DNA of 44,036 nt, taken from the NCBI GenBank assembly GCA_011052015.1, contig DRJZ01000118.1, forward strand, positions 1 to 44,036. The letters run 5' to 3'. The stretch comes from Acidiferrobacteraceae bacterium (GTDB lineage Bacteria > Pseudomonadota > Gammaproteobacteria > HyVt-429). The notes beneath the pieces are model-generated. The model was not told the origin of the DNA and made no database searches. It saw only the letters and a program-made list of their open reading frames with translations. Made by a program: the position numbers and the translations under genes. Positions 1-10,505 of the stretch are shown here, piece by piece (position 1 is the stretch's first letter; each line of letters starts with the position of its first letter).

Positions 1-104
1 CCTTCTCCCTCAGGGAGAAGGCTAGGATGAGGGGATAGTGTTATTTTGTAACAGCTTAATTAATGATCCCCTCACCCCAACCCTCTCCCGGTGGGAGAGG
101 GGGG
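1..104. repeat. Dispersed double-hairpin repeat, family A copy 1
   Basis: Two hairpins face each other. Bases 1-9 pair with 13-21, and 81-89 pair with 93-101. The inner parts GATGAGGGG and CCCCTCACC are also inverted relative to each other. The AT-rich middle is about 30 bases. A second copy with the same design lies at 31201-31294, sharing the TTGGGGTGAGGG / CCCTCACCCCAA core. This looks like a REP/BIME or small non-autonomous palindromic element. The window begins inside or at its edge. Confidence 0.7.
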
Positions 105-156
105 TAAACACGCCGTACGAGTATTTTAAGTTTAATTAGAGCATATAGAGAACGAT

Positions 157-1647
157 ATGAGCGAAGAAGAAAACGAACAAATTGTCCAGCGGCGCGTAAA
201 GCTGAAAAAACTACGCCAAGACGGCCAAGCTTTCCCTAATGACTTCAGGCGGAATGTGATGGCCGGTGAACTGCATGCCCAATATGATGACATCGCTGGA
301 GAGGCCCTGGAAACACAAGCCATCCGCGTTACGGTTGCAGGTCGCATGATGTCCCGTCGAATCATGGGTAAGGCCAGTTTTGCGCATATCCAGGATATGT
401 CCGGGCGCATCCAGCTTTTTGTACAACGAGACAGCTTGCCGGAAGGCTTTTACAACGAGCAATTTAAAAAATGGGATATCGGCGACATCATAGGCGTGGA
501 AGGTGAGCTCTTTAAAACCAAAACGGGTGAATTGTCCATACGGGTAGACAAGATCCGATTGCTCACCAAGGCCTTGCGACCACTGCCGGAAAAATACCAC
601 GGCCTGTCTGACCAGGAAATGAAATATCGCCAACGCTACGTTGACCTTATTATGAGTGAGACCACACGCGATACTTTCCGCATCAGATCGCAGACGGTGA
701 ACTACATCCGGCACTTTCTCATCGAACGTAAATTTCTTGAAGTCGAGACACCCATGATGCAGGCTATCCCTGGCGGCGCCCTGGCCCGGCCTTTTCGCAC
801 CCATCACCATGCCCTGGATATGGAATTGTTTCTCAGGGTTGCCCCAGAACTCTACCTCAAACGTTTGGTGGTGGGGGGGTTCGAAAAGATTTTTGAAATC
901 AATCGCAACTTCCGCAACGAAGGATTGAGTACACGGCACAATCCAGAGTTCACCATGTTGGAGTTTTACGAGGCCTACGCTGACTATATCGATTTAATGA
1001 ATCTTACCGAGAAGATGTTTCGTGGTTTGGCCCAAGATTTATTGGGCGCCTCTACGGTTCACTACCAAGGCAAAGACTATGATTTTGGCAAGCCTTTTAC
1101 CCGGCTTACGGTTAAAGAGGCGGTGCTCAAATACAATGACGACATTAAGGCCGATGATTTGGAAGACCTGGACATCTTAAGGAAGATTGCCGTCGCTAAA
1201 GATATCCCCGTACAGGATGCCTATGGTGTGGGAAAATTGCAGTTGGAGATTTACGAAAAAACAGTGGAATCAAAATTGATGGACCCCACCTTTATTACTG
1301 CTTATCCAGTAGAGGTCTCACCCCTGTCCAGACGTAACGATGATGACCCCTCAGTGGCGGACCGGTTCGAATTGATCATTGGTGGTCGCGAAATTGCCAA
1401 CGGCTTTTCCGAGTTGAACGACTCTGAGGATCAGGCCGAACGGTTCCGCAAGCAGGTGGCGGAAAAAGACGCGGGTGACGAAGAGGCCATGCACTTTGAT
1501 GAGGATTATATTCGCGCCCTGGAACACGGTATGCCACCTACTGCTGGCGAAGGGATCGGTATCGACCGTTTGGTGATGTTATTTACCGACAGTCCTTCTA
1601 TACGCGACGTGCTGTTGTTCCCGCATATGCGGCCAGAGGGTGGCTAA
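157..1647 (+). CDS. lysS: Lysine--tRNA ligase, class II
   Basis: Cytoplasmic enzyme that charges tRNA-Lys with lysine using ATP. The protein has 496 residues, a usual length. The N-terminal third is the OB-fold anticodon-binding domain (about residues 60-150). The class II core follows: motif 2 with [15 protein letters not shown] near residue 251 and motif 3 with [12 protein letters not shown] near residue 464. The ATG start gives the usual family N-terminus. The gene ends tail to tail with the HDOD gene, the two stop codons overlapping by three bases. In many gammaproteobacteria prfB lies just upstream of lysS, but the window starts too late to see it. Confidence 0.97.
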   Translation: MSEEENEQIVQRRVKLKKLRQDGQAFPNDFRRNVMAGELHAQYDDIAGEALETQAIRVTVAGRMMSRRIMGKASFAHIQDMSGRIQLFVQRDSLPEGFYNEQFKKWDIGDIIGVEGELFKTKTGELSIRVDKIRLLTKALRPLPEKYHGLSDQEMKYRQRYVDLIMSETTRDTFRIRSQTVNYIRHFLIERKFLEVETPMMQAIPGGALARPFRTHHHALDMELFLRVAPELYLKRLVVGGFEKIFEINRNFRNEGLSTRHNPEFTMLEFYEAYADYIDLMNLTEKMFRGLAQDLLGASTVHYQGKDYDFGKPFTRLTVKEAVLKYNDDIKADDLEDLDILRKIAVAKDIPVQDAYGVGKLQLEIYEKTVESKLMDPTFITAYPVEVSPLSRRNDDDPSVADRFELIIGGREIANGFSELNDSEDQAERFRKQVAEKDAGDEEAMHFDEDYIRALEHGMPPTAGEGIGIDRLVMLFTDSPSIRDVLLFPHMRPEGG

Positions 1648-2489
1648 CCCAGACTTAACATTTCTTGTGCCGCTGCGGCGTTTTCTGCCACGCCGGCGAT
1701 ATCCACACAACTGACCTCCGGATCCAGGCCAAGCTTTGCAAAGGCAGGTACGGTAGCGAAGTCCACCGACGCCAAGGGATGAGTGCTACCTACATGACTT
1801 TGTAGGTTGGCGACAATCACCAGATCTACGTAGTCTGGCTTGGCCCCGGAAATCCGCGAAATCGATTCGTGTCCACCGGCCACAGAAATCAAATCATCAT
1901 CAAGGCCCCATTTTTCCAGCAAGGTGGCACCCAGTCTGGGATGTAGGTTATTCACCACTTTGTCGAACAGATCGGAATCGCTCTGCAGTTCCGGTTGTTT
2001 CTCTGCGTAGGTGATCAAGGGGATTTTTCCAATATCGTGGATCAAGCCCGCCAAAAGGGCCTGGTCTGCATCCAGAGAGGTAAACTGTGTCGCCAGGGCA
2101 AAACTGATGGAGGCGACCTGAGTGCTGTGTTCCCATACCTCGTGCAATCGTTTGGCCGTAGCACCGGATTTTCCCTGAAACAGTTGTTTGACGATGAGGC
2201 TCAGCACCAAATTCGTGACGATGGTCATGCCCAAGCGGCTGACGGCATGTTGGACATGACTGATGTGGGCCGTACCCCTGTACAGGGGGCTGTTGACTAC
2301 CGCGAGCAACCGTGCGGTCAGGGCGGGGTCGGTGCAGACAATATCCGCTACCTGGCCGGCGGTAGCATTTTCATCTTCCACCACCTTGCGGACCTCAATG
2401 GCAACTTCCGGCAATATCGGCAGGACCAAGCGATCATTCTCCAGGTCCTCCGTGAGTGAGGTAAAATACTTTTCTATAAGATCTGACAC
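1644..2489 (-). CDS. HDOD domain signalling protein
   Basis: 281-residue cytoplasmic protein that is almost entirely an HDOD domain (about residues 15-215). An intact HDIGK motif lies near residue 148, and the family-typical LPILPEVA stretch lies near residue 23. HDOD proteins are usually non-enzymatic regulators or adaptors linked to two-component, c-di-GMP or stress signalling; the partner here is unknown. The start is GTG, preceded by GGAG at good spacing. The gene is transcribed toward lysS and diverges from lolC with a 183-bp gap. No output or receiver domain is present. Confidence 0.85.
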   Translation of the reverse strand: MSDLIEKYFTSLTEDLENDRLVLPILPEVAIEVRKVVEDENATAGQVADIVCTDPALTARLLAVVNSPLYRGTAHISHVQHAVSRLGMTIVTNLVLSLIVKQLFQGKSGATAKRLHEVWEHSTQVASISFALATQFTSLDADQALLAGLIHDIGKIPLITYAEKQPELQSDSDLFDKVVNNLHPRLGATLLEKWGLDDDLISVAGGHESISRISGAKPDYVDLVIVANLQSHVGSTHPLASVDFATVPAFAKLGLDPEVSCVDIAGVAENAAAAQEMLSLG

Positions 2490-2672
2490 CTTTCAAGGCT
2501 CCATCAGGCAGCTTCTATAGTTGTTTGCTTTCTAGTGTAGTTGATAATTTTGTTAATTGGAGTCCACCTCAAAGAGTCGGTAGAATACACGCTCCTTGAA
2601 CTTCGTCCGTCATCATGCGGACGCACCCACAGGTTTGGCTCAGGCCATGACCATTATGGAAGTTAACGGCCG

Positions 2673-3920
2673 ATGATCCGACCACTTGAGGTCTTTATTG
2701 GACTTCGCTATACCCGCGCCAAGCGCCGTAACCACTACATCTCTTTTATTTCGCTGACCTCCATGCTTGGGGTAGCCCTGGGGGTGTGGGCTCTGATTAC
2801 GGTGATCTCGGTTATGAATGGCTTTGAGAAGGAGTTGCGGGGCCGAATCCTCGGTGTCGCTTCACACGCCACAGTCACCGGGCTCAGCGGTTCTTTGTCC
2901 CGCTGGCGGGAAACGGCGGCCGAGATCGCTGGGCAAGACCACGTGGTGGCTCAGGCGCCTTACATTAAGGGGCAGGGAATGGTCACAAAAGGCCGGGATG
3001 CGCACGGCGTCTTGGTGCGCGGTATTTTGCCGGATCGGGAGCGTAAGGTGGCCGATATCGCCGGCAAATTGACCCAGGGTAGACTCGACGCCCTCAAGGC
3101 CGGTAAGTATGGCATCATCCTGGGTAGTGAATTGGCATTTGCACTCAATGCGGTATTGGGGTCCAAGGTGACGCTTATCACCCCCCAGGGACAGGTCTCA
3201 CCCACGGGTATGCTACCGAGGATTAAGCGTTTTACCGTAGTGGGCATCTTTGAGATAGGGATGTATGACTACGATAGCGCACTGGTTTTCATACACTTGA
3301 GCGATGCCGCAAAGCTCTATCGCACCGGTAAACGCGTTACCGGTCTGCGCCTCAAGCTGGACGATATTTATGCGGCGCCTCAAGTGAGAAGAGCCCTGAT
3401 TAAGAATTTGCGAGCGGGATACCTGGTTCGCGATTGGACCCTGGAGCACGCCAATTTTTTTCGTGCCCTGCGCATTGAGAAGACCGCCATGTTTGTTATT
3501 TTGTTGCTGATTGTGGCGGTGGCGGCATTTAACATTGTTTCCACCTTAGTCATGATGGTCACCGACAAACAATCCGATATCGCAATACTACGCACCCTGG
3601 GCTTGTCTCCTGCACGCGTGATGGGGGTGTTTATGGTTCAAGGTTGTGTCATCGGGATCATTGGTATTCTGGTTGGAGGCATTTTCGGCGTAATAACAGC
3701 CCTCAATGTTGAAACCATCGTGCCGTTCATTGAAGGCATTATGGGACATAAGTTTCTGGAGGCCGATGTCTATTACATTAGTGACCTGCCCTCAGACATG
3801 CGCTGGTCGGATGTCATTACAATTTTAAGCACTGGCCTGGTCATGAGCCTGCTGGCAACCTTATACCCCGCGTGGCGGGCGTCGCGTACCCAGCCCGCCG
3901 ATGCCCTGAGGTATGAGTAA
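2673..3920 (+). CDS. lolC: Lipoprotein-releasing ABC transporter permease (LolC/E/F family)
   Basis: Inner-membrane subunit of the complex that extracts lipoproteins from the inner membrane and hands them to LolA. The 415 residues fit the family. One membrane segment lies near residues 27-48, a long periplasmic MacB-like domain follows, and three segments lie near 270-293, 315-345 and 375-397, ending in the typical [20 protein letters not shown] tail. It overlaps lolD by one base (TAATG), so the two are translated together. Only one permease gene is present here, whereas E. coli has lolC and lolE flanking lolD. The protein may act as a LolF-type homodimer, or the second permease lies elsewhere. 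Confidence 0.93.
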   Translation: MIRPLEVFIGLRYTRAKRRNHYISFISLTSMLGVALGVWALITVISVMNGFEKELRGRILGVASHATVTGLSGSLSRWRETAAEIAGQDHVVAQAPYIKGQGMVTKGRDAHGVLVRGILPDRERKVADIAGKLTQGRLDALKAGKYGIILGSELAFALNAVLGSKVTLITPQGQVSPTGMLPRIKRFTVVGIFEIGMYDYDSALVFIHLSDAAKLYRTGKRVTGLRLKLDDIYAAPQVRRALIKNLRAGYLVRDWTLEHANFFRALRIEKTAMFVILLLIVAVAAFNIVSTLVMMVTDKQSDIAILRTLGLSPARVMGVFMVQGCVIGIIGILVGGIFGVITALNVETIVPFIEGIMGHKFLEADVYYISDLPSDMRWSDVITILSTGLVMSLLATLYPAWRASRTQPADALRYE

Positions 3921-4603
3921 TGACTGACGTGGTTTTGAGCTGCCAGGATGTTACTAAAACCTTTCGTCAGGGCGACATTAACGTTGATGTACTCAAGGGG
4001 GTAAGCTTGAGCATCGTCAAGGGTGAACAGGTGGCCATTGTTGGCGCCTCGGGGACCGGTAAGAGTACTCTATTACACCTGCTCGGCGGGCTCGACCTAC
4101 CCAACGCAGGACAGATTAGCCTGGATGGCGCGGATCTTGGCGACCTGGGCGAGAAGCAACGAGGTGTATTACGCAATCGTGCCCTGGGGTTCGTCTACCA
4201 GTTCCACCACCTACTGCCCGAGTTTAGCGCCCAGGAGAATGTGGCCATGCCATTGTTAATCCGGGGGGTAGACAGTCAAACCAGTTTTGAGCGTGCCGAT
4301 AATTTGTTGGAGCGGGTGGGGCTGGCACACCGTACCCAACATAAGCCTGGAGAGCTATCCGGGGGTGAGCGCCAGCGTGCCGCCGTGGCCCGAGCCCTGG
4401 TCACAGAACCCTTATGTGTGCTTGCCGACGAGCCCACCGGCAACCTTGACCGTAAGACCGCTGAAGGGGTCTATGGTTTGATGCTGGAACTCAATCGAGA
4501 ACGACACACCAGCATTGTCGTGGTCACCCATGACATGGCCCTGGCTGGACGCATGGACCGTGTTCTTAGGATAGAAGATGGGGTCATCAGCGGGTGCGAA
4601 TAG
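3920..4603 (+). CDS. lolD: Lipoprotein-releasing ABC transporter ATPase LolD
   Basis: 227-residue ATPase that powers lipoprotein release together with the permease just upstream. Walker [10 protein letters not shown] is near residue 42, the signature LSGGERQR near residue 146, and Walker B with [10 protein letters not shown] near residue 166. The length and the [20 protein letters not shown] stretch after the Q-loop are typical of LolD rather than FtsE or MacB. Its stop codon lies inside a palindromic repeat (4593-4680). Confidence 0.95.
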   Translation: MTDVVLSCQDVTKTFRQGDINVDVLKGVSLSIVKGEQVAIVGASGTGKSTLLHLLGGLDLPNAGQISLDGADLGDLGEKQRGVLRNRALGFVYQFHHLLPEFSAQENVAMPLLIRGVDSQTSFERADNLLERVGLAHRTQHKPGELSGGERQRAAVARALVTEPLCVLADEPTGNLDRKTAEGVYGLMLELNRERHTSIVVVTHDMALAGRMDRVLRIEDGVISGCE

Positions 4604-4680
4604 TCGCACTGACAATAATATTTTGCAGGGTCGAACCCATTCGCACCTACAACATTTTGTAGAGTCGAATTCGTTCGACC
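4593..4680. repeat. Nested inverted repeat, GTGCGAAT family B
   Basis: GGTGCGAAT (4593-4601) is inverted as ATTCGCACC (4639-4647). A second pair, GGTCGAAC (4629-4636) and GTTCGACC (4673-4680), interlocks with it. The same GTGCGAAT / ATTCGCAC core recurs at 29231-29291. The element overlaps the lolD stop codon and fills the gap to the convergent DUF2062 gene, where it could also act as a bidirectional transcript end. Confidence 0.6.
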
Positions 4681-4686
4681 AATTTA

Positions 4687-5193
4687 TTATCCAGCCCCAC
4701 CCCGTTTGCTTCGCCGGGCCCACATGCGCTGCACATTGATCCGCCACAATAGGCGTACCAGAACCGCGCTGGTCAAAGCAACGCTCGCCCCCACAAGCAA
4801 GCTTCCTAGCCACAGGGGCGCAAGCTGTTCGAGTAGCCAATGCAGGCTGATATTATCCAGGGAAACGGGGGGTAGACCTAATATGTGTGCGCCAAGCAGG
4901 TAGCTACTTCCAAATATGGGAACCCAAGTGAATGGGTTTGATGTCCAGACTAAGGCTACGGAAATAGGTAGATTGGCCCGAAAAGCAATGGCGCCCATGG
5001 CGGCGGCGACCATCTCGAAGGGGATGGGTAAAAAAGCGCAGAACAAACCGACTCCGAAGGCGTTGGAGACCGAACGTCGATTCAAGTGCCATAGATTTGC
5101 GCTGTGTAAATGTTTACCTAACCAGGATAGATGCCCGTGATTACGGATCCTGTCCTGATCAGGCATATATTTTTTAATGAATCGCTTGGTCAT
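4687..5193 (-). CDS. DUF2062 membrane protein
   Basis: 168-residue protein of the DUF2062 family. The N-terminus (RRSVSNAFGVGLFCAFLPIP) and the SVALVWTSNPFTWVPIFGSSYLLG region (split over residues 75-100) are characteristic. Two to three membrane segments lie near residues 48-75, 80-105 and 130-155. The function is not established. The gene is convergent with lolD and divergent from comEC. Homologues often sit beside lol and comEC genes, so the position is normal. Confidence 0.85.
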   Translation of the reverse strand: MTKRFIKKYMPDQDRIRNHGHLSWLGKHLHSANLWHLNRRSVSNAFGVGLFCAFLPIPFEMVAAAMGAIAFRANLPISVALVWTSNPFTWVPIFGSSYLLGAHILGLPPVSLDNISLHWLLEQLAPLWLGSLLVGASVALTSAVLVRLLWRINVQRMWARRSKRGGAG

Positions 5194-5257
5194 GGATTAA
5201 GATATAATACCATGTAAAGCAAAGTCGATAAGAACACCGGGTTTTTGCAGGAGGCAA

Positions 5258-7546
5258 ATGATACTCACCCATGGATTGGCATTCCTTTCAGGTACTCTAG
5301 GCGTACAACTCCTTCCTGAACTGCCGCGCTGGTGGTGGTTCTTAGTGTTCTTGCCTTTAGCCCTACTAAAGCATTGGCGCTTGGGGGTCCATGTGTTGTT
5401 GGCTGCTGCCTTGGGCGCTGCTTGGGCCTGTTATGTCGCCACGGGGGTACTCGGCCAACGGCTTGATCCTAATCTTGAAGGTCAAGATCTGTGGGTCGAA
5501 GGCAAAGTGGTGTCGATCCCCCGCTACCGTAAGCGATCCCAACGATTTGATATCCGCGCTACCAAGCTGTTTAACAAAAAAGGTGAATATAACCCACCGG
5601 AAAAAATTCGCCTCAGTCTGTATGCAGCAGACTTTTGGCCCCAGCCCGGCGAGTATTGGCGCTTCAACGTCAGGTTGAAGCGTCCCCACGGTTTCTACAA
5701 CCCGGGTGGGTTCGATTACCAAGGATGGTTGTTTGCCAAGCGCGTAGGCGCGACGGGTTATGTGCGCAAAGATTCGGGAAATCGGCGAATTCAAACTGCC
5801 TGGGCCTGGGACCTGTCCAGAATACGATGGCGGTTGGTGCAACGCATTGAATCTCGTTTGCAGAATGACAACACCGCCGGGTTGGTCACGGCCTTGGTGA
5901 CCGGTTATCGAGGAGGCATTTCTTCTTCGCAATGGAATCTCACTATGCGTACCGGGGTGAGCCACCTGTTGGCCATTTCTGGTCTGCATATCGGCTTGAT
6001 AGCGGGGGCAGTATTTTTTCTCAGCCGATGGTTGTGGTCCATATTGGGTTTCGGCCTGTTACGCCTGCCGGCGCCCCAATTTGCCGGGCTGTGTTCTTTT
6101 TCCGCCGCCGCACTGTATGCCGCTGTGGCCGGCTTTGCACTCCCCACTCAGCGCGCCCTCATAATGCTGGCGATTGTCCTCAGTGGTCTGCTCTGGCGCC
6201 GCCGCATATCCGCCGGTCACTGGTTTGGAATGGCGCTATTGGCCGTGCTTATAACCGATCCGATCGCGGTGTGGTCGCCAGGCTTTTGGTTATCCTTTGG
6301 TGCTGTGGGCGTCATCGCGTTGCTAGTCAGCGGTCGACGCGGACCGAAACACAATCGATTTCTTGATATCCTCAGAATTCAGTGGGGGATATCATTGGGA
6401 TTGTTGCCCCTGTTGCTGTTGTTGTTCCAAAAAGTCTCGCTAGTGGGTCCGGTGGCCAATCTCATTGCCATCCCGGTAGTGGGTTTCGTTGTAACGCCCC
6501 TGGCCATGATTGGAGGGGTTCTGGAGTTGGTCAACCCCGGTTTACTGTCCACAGCGCTCTTGAATGCCGCCGCTTGGGTGTTGGCAAAACTGTGGCTGTT
6601 GTTGGAGCTTTTCGGATCGTGGTCATGGAGTCAATGGCAAACGCCACGGCTTCCCTTATGGTCAATGGTTTGTGCGAGTTTTGGGATCGTCCTGATCATG
6701 GCCCTGAAGGGCATACCAGGACGCTTGTTGGGATTGTTCTGGTTGCTGCCCCTATTCCTAATCGAACAGCAAAGGCCGTTGCCGGGATTACCACGCTTGG
6801 CGTTATTGGACGTCGGTCAAGGTCTTGCAGTTGTAGTCGAAACTGCAAACCATGCCCTGATTTATGACACCGGACCCCGATACAGCGATCAGTTTGATAC
6901 CGGTAAAGCGGTGATCATTCCGTTTCTTCGCCAGCGTGGCATAGACAATGTCGATAAATTGGTGATTAGTCACGGTGATAATGATCATATTGGCGGGGCA
7001 GTTTCAGTATTGGAGGCCTTCCCGATGACGCCCGTGCTCAGTAGTGTGCCAAGCAAATTATCGAAGGCAAAACATTGCCAAAAGGGGCAGACATGGACCT
7101 GGGACGGGGTCCGATTTGCGTTCCTGGCCCCGTCGAAATCACTCCAACGTTATGGGCACAATGATGCATCCTGTGTGTTGCATGTTGAAGGGCGGTGTGG
7201 ATCTATCTTGTTAACGGGAGATATAGAGGCCTTGGCAGAGCAGTACCTGGTCAACGTATACGGCGTGGGCTTGGCCAGTGATGTACTGGTGGCACCACAT
7301 CACGGTAGCCGCAGTTCATCGACAGCATCCTTCTTAGAGGCGGTCAAACCACAATGGGTGCTTATCCCGTCGGGTTATCGAAGCCGCTATGGGCACCCCC
7401 ATCCCCAGGTGCTTGCGCGTTATGCCCAACTGGGTTTCGGCGTGCTGACCTCCGCCAAGCATGGCGCTATTGAGGTCCAGTGGCCCGATTGCCGCCCAAA
7501 GGTCATGGCCTATCGTCAAACCCATAAGCGATATTGGTTCGACTAG
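5258..7546 (+). CDS. comEC: DNA internalization protein ComEC/Rec2
   Basis: Polytopic inner-membrane channel that moves single-stranded DNA into the cytoplasm during natural transformation. The 762 residues comprise N-terminal membrane segments, a DUF4131-type OB domain (about 70-190), the competence domain with many helices (about 215-500, including SHLLAISGLHIGLIAG) and a C-terminal metallo-beta-lactamase-like domain. That last domain keeps the ligands SHGDNDHIGG (near 570) and VAPHHGSRSS (near 677). The ATG follows a strong GGAGG ribosome site. The gene appears full length with its nuclease-like domain intact. PilZ in the right half gives independent support for type IV pili. Confidence 0.93.
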   Translation: MILTHGLAFLSGTLGVQLLPELPRWWWFLVFLPLALLKHWRLGVHVLLAAALGAAWACYVATGVLGQRLDPNLEGQDLWVEGKVVSIPRYRKRSQRFDIRATKLFNKKGEYNPPEKIRLSLYAADFWPQPGEYWRFNVRLKRPHGFYNPGGFDYQGWLFAKRVGATGYVRKDSGNRRIQTAWAWDLSRIRWRLVQRIESRLQNDNTAGLVTALVTGYRGGISSSQWNLTMRTGVSHLLAISGLHIGLIAGAVFFLSRWLWSILGFGLLRLPAPQFAGLCSFSAAALYAAVAGFALPTQRALIMLAIVLSGLLWRRRISAGHWFGMALLAVLITDPIAVWSPGFWLSFGAVGVIALLVSGRRGPKHNRFLDILRIQWGISLGLLPLLLLLFQKVSLVGPVANLIAIPVVGFVVTPLAMIGGVLELVNPGLLSTALLNAAAWVLAKLWLLLELFGSWSWSQWQTPRLPLWSMVCASFGIVLIMALKGIPGRLLGLFWLLPLFLIEQQRPLPGLPRLALLDVGQGLAVVVETANHALIYDTGPRYSDQFDTGKAVIIPFLRQRGIDNVDKLVISHGDNDHIGGAVSVLEAFPMTPVLSSVPSKLSKAKHCQKGQTWTWDGVRFAFLAPSKSLQRYGHNDASCVLHVEGRCGSILLTGDIEALAEQYLVNVYGVGLASDVLVAPHHGSRSSSTASFLEAVKPQWVLIPSGYRSRYGHPHPQVLARYAQLGFGVLTSAKHGAIEVQWPDCRPKVMAYRQTHKRYWFD

Positions 7547-7636
7547 TGTGCGGAAAGCCGACTTTCTGGCAGTTGGGTGTCGGTCCTGTTAAAGTAAACT
7601 CCCTTCGTAGAACTCAATCTTAGGTAATAATTAAAG

Positions 7637-8266
7637 GTGTTTGAATTAGTTAGATCGGGTGGGTGGTTGATGGTGCCGATACTTTTATGTTCGGTATTTA
7701 GTGTCACCATAACTCTGGAACGAATTTGGTTTTTGCGGCGTAGCCGTATCGCCCCCAATTATTTGCTGGCTCAAGTACAACAGCTAATAGAACGCAAGGA
7801 ACTGAGTCAGGATAGGATCAGTATGGTGAATAAAAATTCACCTCTGGGACGTATTCTGGCGGTGGCCTTGCTGAATCTTGGCCGGAATCGGGAAGTCATG
7901 AAGGATGCCATACAAGAATCCGGGCGCGTGGTGATTCACGAACTGCAACGTTATCTCAACTCACTGGGCACCATAGCGGCGATCTCTCCCTTGCTCGGCC
8001 TTTTGGGCACGGTCATTGGCATGATCAAGGTCTTTGCAGTCATTAGCACCATGGGTGTAGGTGACCCCGCTGCCCTGTCTGACGGCATCTCACAGGCGCT
8101 CATCACCACCGCAGCGGGACTCTCCGTAGGTATACCCAGCCTCATGTTTCACCGCTATTTTAACGGACGGGTAAACGAACTCACCGTCAGTATGGAACAG
8201 ACCGCCCTTCACCTGGTTGAATTTATACACGGCGTAGGGGAGATGACATCGCCGAAGAGCACATAG
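7637..8266 (+). CDS. exbB: MotA/TolQ/ExbB family proton channel protein
   Basis: 209-residue inner-membrane protein. One membrane segment is near residues 12-32 and two more are near 113-137 and 155-178, with the family signature SPLLGLLGTVIGMI. With the ExbD/TolR partner 14 bases downstream it would form a proton-driven motor. The gene lies in the exbB-exbD-msbA-lpxK arrangement common in gammaproteobacteria. No tonB or tol-pal genes are next to it, so whether it energises TonB or another process is open. The start is GTG and is the first in frame. Confidence 0.88.
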   Translation: MFELVRSGGWLMVPILLCSVFSVTITLERIWFLRRSRIAPNYLLAQVQQLIERKELSQDRISMVNKNSPLGRILAVALLNLGRNREVMKDAIQESGRVVIHELQRYLNSLGTIAAISPLLGLLGTVIGMIKVFAVISTMGVGDPAALSDGISQALITTAAGLSVGIPSLMFHRYFNGRVNELTVSMEQTALHLVEFIHGVGEMTSPKST

Positions 8267-8280
8267 GGCGAGGTAGCGGC

Positions 8281-8730
8281 ATGAAGTTCAAAGATGACGA
8301 TACAGAAGAATTGCAGATCAATTTAACAGCACTCATTGATGTGGTATTCTTGCTTTTGATCTTTTTTATGGTCACCACCACCTTCTCCAAAGAATCCCAG
8401 TTACGCATCAAACTCCCTGAAGCCTCCACAAAAAGCAAAGAACAAACCGATAAAGATGTCATTGAGATTCAAATCAGCAGTGCCGGTCTTTACTCCATCC
8501 GGGGTCCGGGTGATAAAAAGGCTAAACAGCTATTGAGCAGTACTCCCAAGAATCTGATGTTGGCTATCAAAAGTGCCAGTAAAGGTAAATCGGACCGTGT
8601 CGTCGTGATCCGTGCAGATCGCAAGACCCCCCATGAATCGGTCATTCGCGCCATGGATGCCTCCCGCCGTCAGGGTCATACCCATATTACTTTTGCCACC
8701 CAACAGTCCCGGGAAACCGACGACCCATGA
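8281..8730 (+). CDS. exbD: ExbD/TolR family biopolymer transport protein
   Basis: 149-residue protein with a short cytoplasmic N-terminus, one membrane helix near residues 17-38 containing the conserved proton-carrying aspartate (LTALIDVVFLLLIFFMV), and a periplasmic domain. It partners the ExbB-like protein upstream. Its stop overlaps the msbA start (ATGA), indicating translational coupling. Confidence 0.9.
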   Translation: MKFKDDDTEELQINLTALIDVVFLLLIFFMVTTTFSKESQLRIKLPEASTKSKEQTDKDVIEIQISSAGLYSIRGPGDKKAKQLLSSTPKNLMLAIKSASKGKSDRVVVIRADRKTPHESVIRAMDASRRQGHTHITFATQQSRETDDP

Positions 8731-10499
8731 CTACAGCTACCAATACTACAAGCGGCGCTAAACTATACCGCCGCTTGTTACTTTATATCCTGCCCTACAA
8801 GGGCATTTTTTTGGTCGCGGTGGTGGGCATGATTATTGTGGCTGCCACCGAACCGATGTTTGCCAAATTGATGGAGCAAATTACGGGTGAAGGTTTTGTC
8901 AACAAGAATCCTGAATTCATAGAGCTTATACCCTGGCTGGTGATTGGTCTATTTCTAATACGTGGTGTGGGTGGATTCTTCGGGACTTACGCCATGCGTT
9001 GGGTAGGGCGGCGGGTTATATTCGATCTTCGCCGCGACATGTTTGATACCCTAACCTATCTGCCAACCGGATTTTATGACAGGCATGGGTCGGCTTTGCT
9101 GGTATCAAAATTAATCTATGATGCCGAGCAAGTGGATGCCGCTACGACGACCGCAGTAACCACCCTGATTAAGGACAACGCCTCGGTAATAGGCCTGTTG
9201 GGTTTTTTGTTTTATCAAAGTTGGCAGTTGACGGTGACCTTTCTTGTAGTGGCCCCGTTCCTGGGTTGGTTTGTCAGAATTATCAGCAAACGATTTCGTA
9301 TCGCCAGTGAGAACATCCAGCTCTCGGTGGGCCGTATCACCCATGTGGTCAAAGAAGCCATTGAGGCCCAGCTTATCGTCAAGGCCTTTGGCGGTCAGCA
9401 ATACGAGCGGGATAATTTCAACGCCGCCAACAATCAGAACCGTCAACAGGCCATGAAAAAGGCCACTGTAGCCGCAGCGAGTCTGCCAGTGATTGAATTT
9501 GTGGCTTCGTTGGCCTTCGCCTGGATTATTTATCTGGCGGCCAAGCTTGCCCTGGAAGGTCATATGGATGTCGCCGCTTTTGTGTCCTATATCATTGCCA
9601 TGTTGATGCTCATGGGACCCGCGCGCCGCCTGACCAAGATCAATGAACCCCTGCAGGCAGGATTGGCCGCAGCCCGAAGCACCTTCGCCATGATCGACGA
9701 AGCCCGTGAGCCCGAAACCGGCACACAATCCCTGGGACGATCAAAGGGTGACGTGAAATTTAGTGATGTGAGCTTTCACTACGATGAGGCCCACAATAAA
9801 GTCTTGAACAAAATAAATTTTAAGATTAAACCCGGACAAAATGTGGCTTTGGTGGGGCCCTCTGGTAGCGGCAAGTCCAGTATTGCCGCGCTATTGACAC
9901 GCTTCTATAACGTAGAAGGTGGCAGCATCATGGTAGATGGGATGAACATCAACACCCTGTCACTACAGGAACTGAGGAACAACATAGCTGTAGTCCCGCA
10001 AGAAACTGTTTTATTCGATGATAGTATCCGTCGTAATATCGCCTACGGTGCAGGTGAGGAGATTGACGAAGAGCGCTTACAAAGCGCAGTTAAGGCATCA
10101 CTCGTTGACGAATTTACAGACCCACTGCCAGAGGGTCTGGATACGGTGGTTGGCGAACACGGTACTCGGTTGTCCGGTGGTCAGCGACAGCGCATTGCCA
10201 TTGCCCGTGCCCTATACAAAGATGCCCCCATACTCATTCTGGATGAAGCGACATCCTCACTGGATACCGCCTCCGAGCGTCAGGTCAAACAGGCCATCGA
10301 TGCTTTAGTCAAGAATCGAAGCACGCTTATTATTGCCCACCGACTTTCCACTATCGAACATGCCGACTGTATCGTAGTGCTCAAACAGGGTCAGGTTGTT
10401 GAACGTGGAACCCATAGCGAACTATTGGGCCAACAGGGGGAGTATACAAAGCTCTATCGCGCACAATTGGCGATGGATGAAGATGCGCAGGATGTCTAG
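8727..10499 (+). CDS. msbA: Lipid A export ABC transporter MsbA
   Basis: 590-residue half-transporter that flips core-lipid A across the inner membrane. The six-helix membrane domain spans about residues 15-310. The nucleotide-binding domain follows with Walker A GPSGSGKSS near 379, signature LSGGQRQR near 483 and Walker B ILILDEATSSLD near 502. The assignment as MsbA rather than another exporter rests on its place between exbD and lpxK and on full-length similarity in layout. The start overlaps the exbD stop, and lpxK begins six bases after its own stop. Confidence 0.94.
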   Translation: MTTATNTTSGAKLYRRLLLYILPYKGIFLVAVVGMIIVAATEPMFAKLMEQITGEGFVNKNPEFIELIPWLVIGLFLIRGVGGFFGTYAMRWVGRRVIFDLRRDMFDTLTYLPTGFYDRHGSALLVSKLIYDAEQVDAATTTAVTTLIKDNASVIGLLGFLFYQSWQLTVTFLVVAPFLGWFVRIISKRFRIASENIQLSVGRITHVVKEAIEAQLIVKAFGGQQYERDNFNAANNQNRQQAMKKATVAAASLPVIEFVASLAFAWIIYLAAKLALEGHMDVAAFVSYIIAMLMLMGPARRLTKINEPLQAGLAAARSTFAMIDEAREPETGTQSLGRSKGDVKFSDVSFHYDEAHNKVLNKINFKIKPGQNVALVGPSGSGKSSIAALLTRFYNVEGGSIMVDGMNINTLSLQELRNNIAVVPQETVLFDDSIRRNIAYGAGEEIDEERLQSAVKASLVDEFTDPLPEGLDTVVGEHGTRLSGGQRQRIAIARALYKDAPILILDEATSSLDTASERQVKQAIDALVKNRSTLIIAHRLSTIEHADCIVVLKQGQVVERGTHSELLGQQGEYTKLYRAQLAMDEDAQDV

Positions 10500-10505
10500 T
10501 AGATA

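Noticed and set aside
211-939. Long minus-strand open frame inside lysS
   Set aside because: Fully covered by lysS with all class II motifs; no independent protein features.
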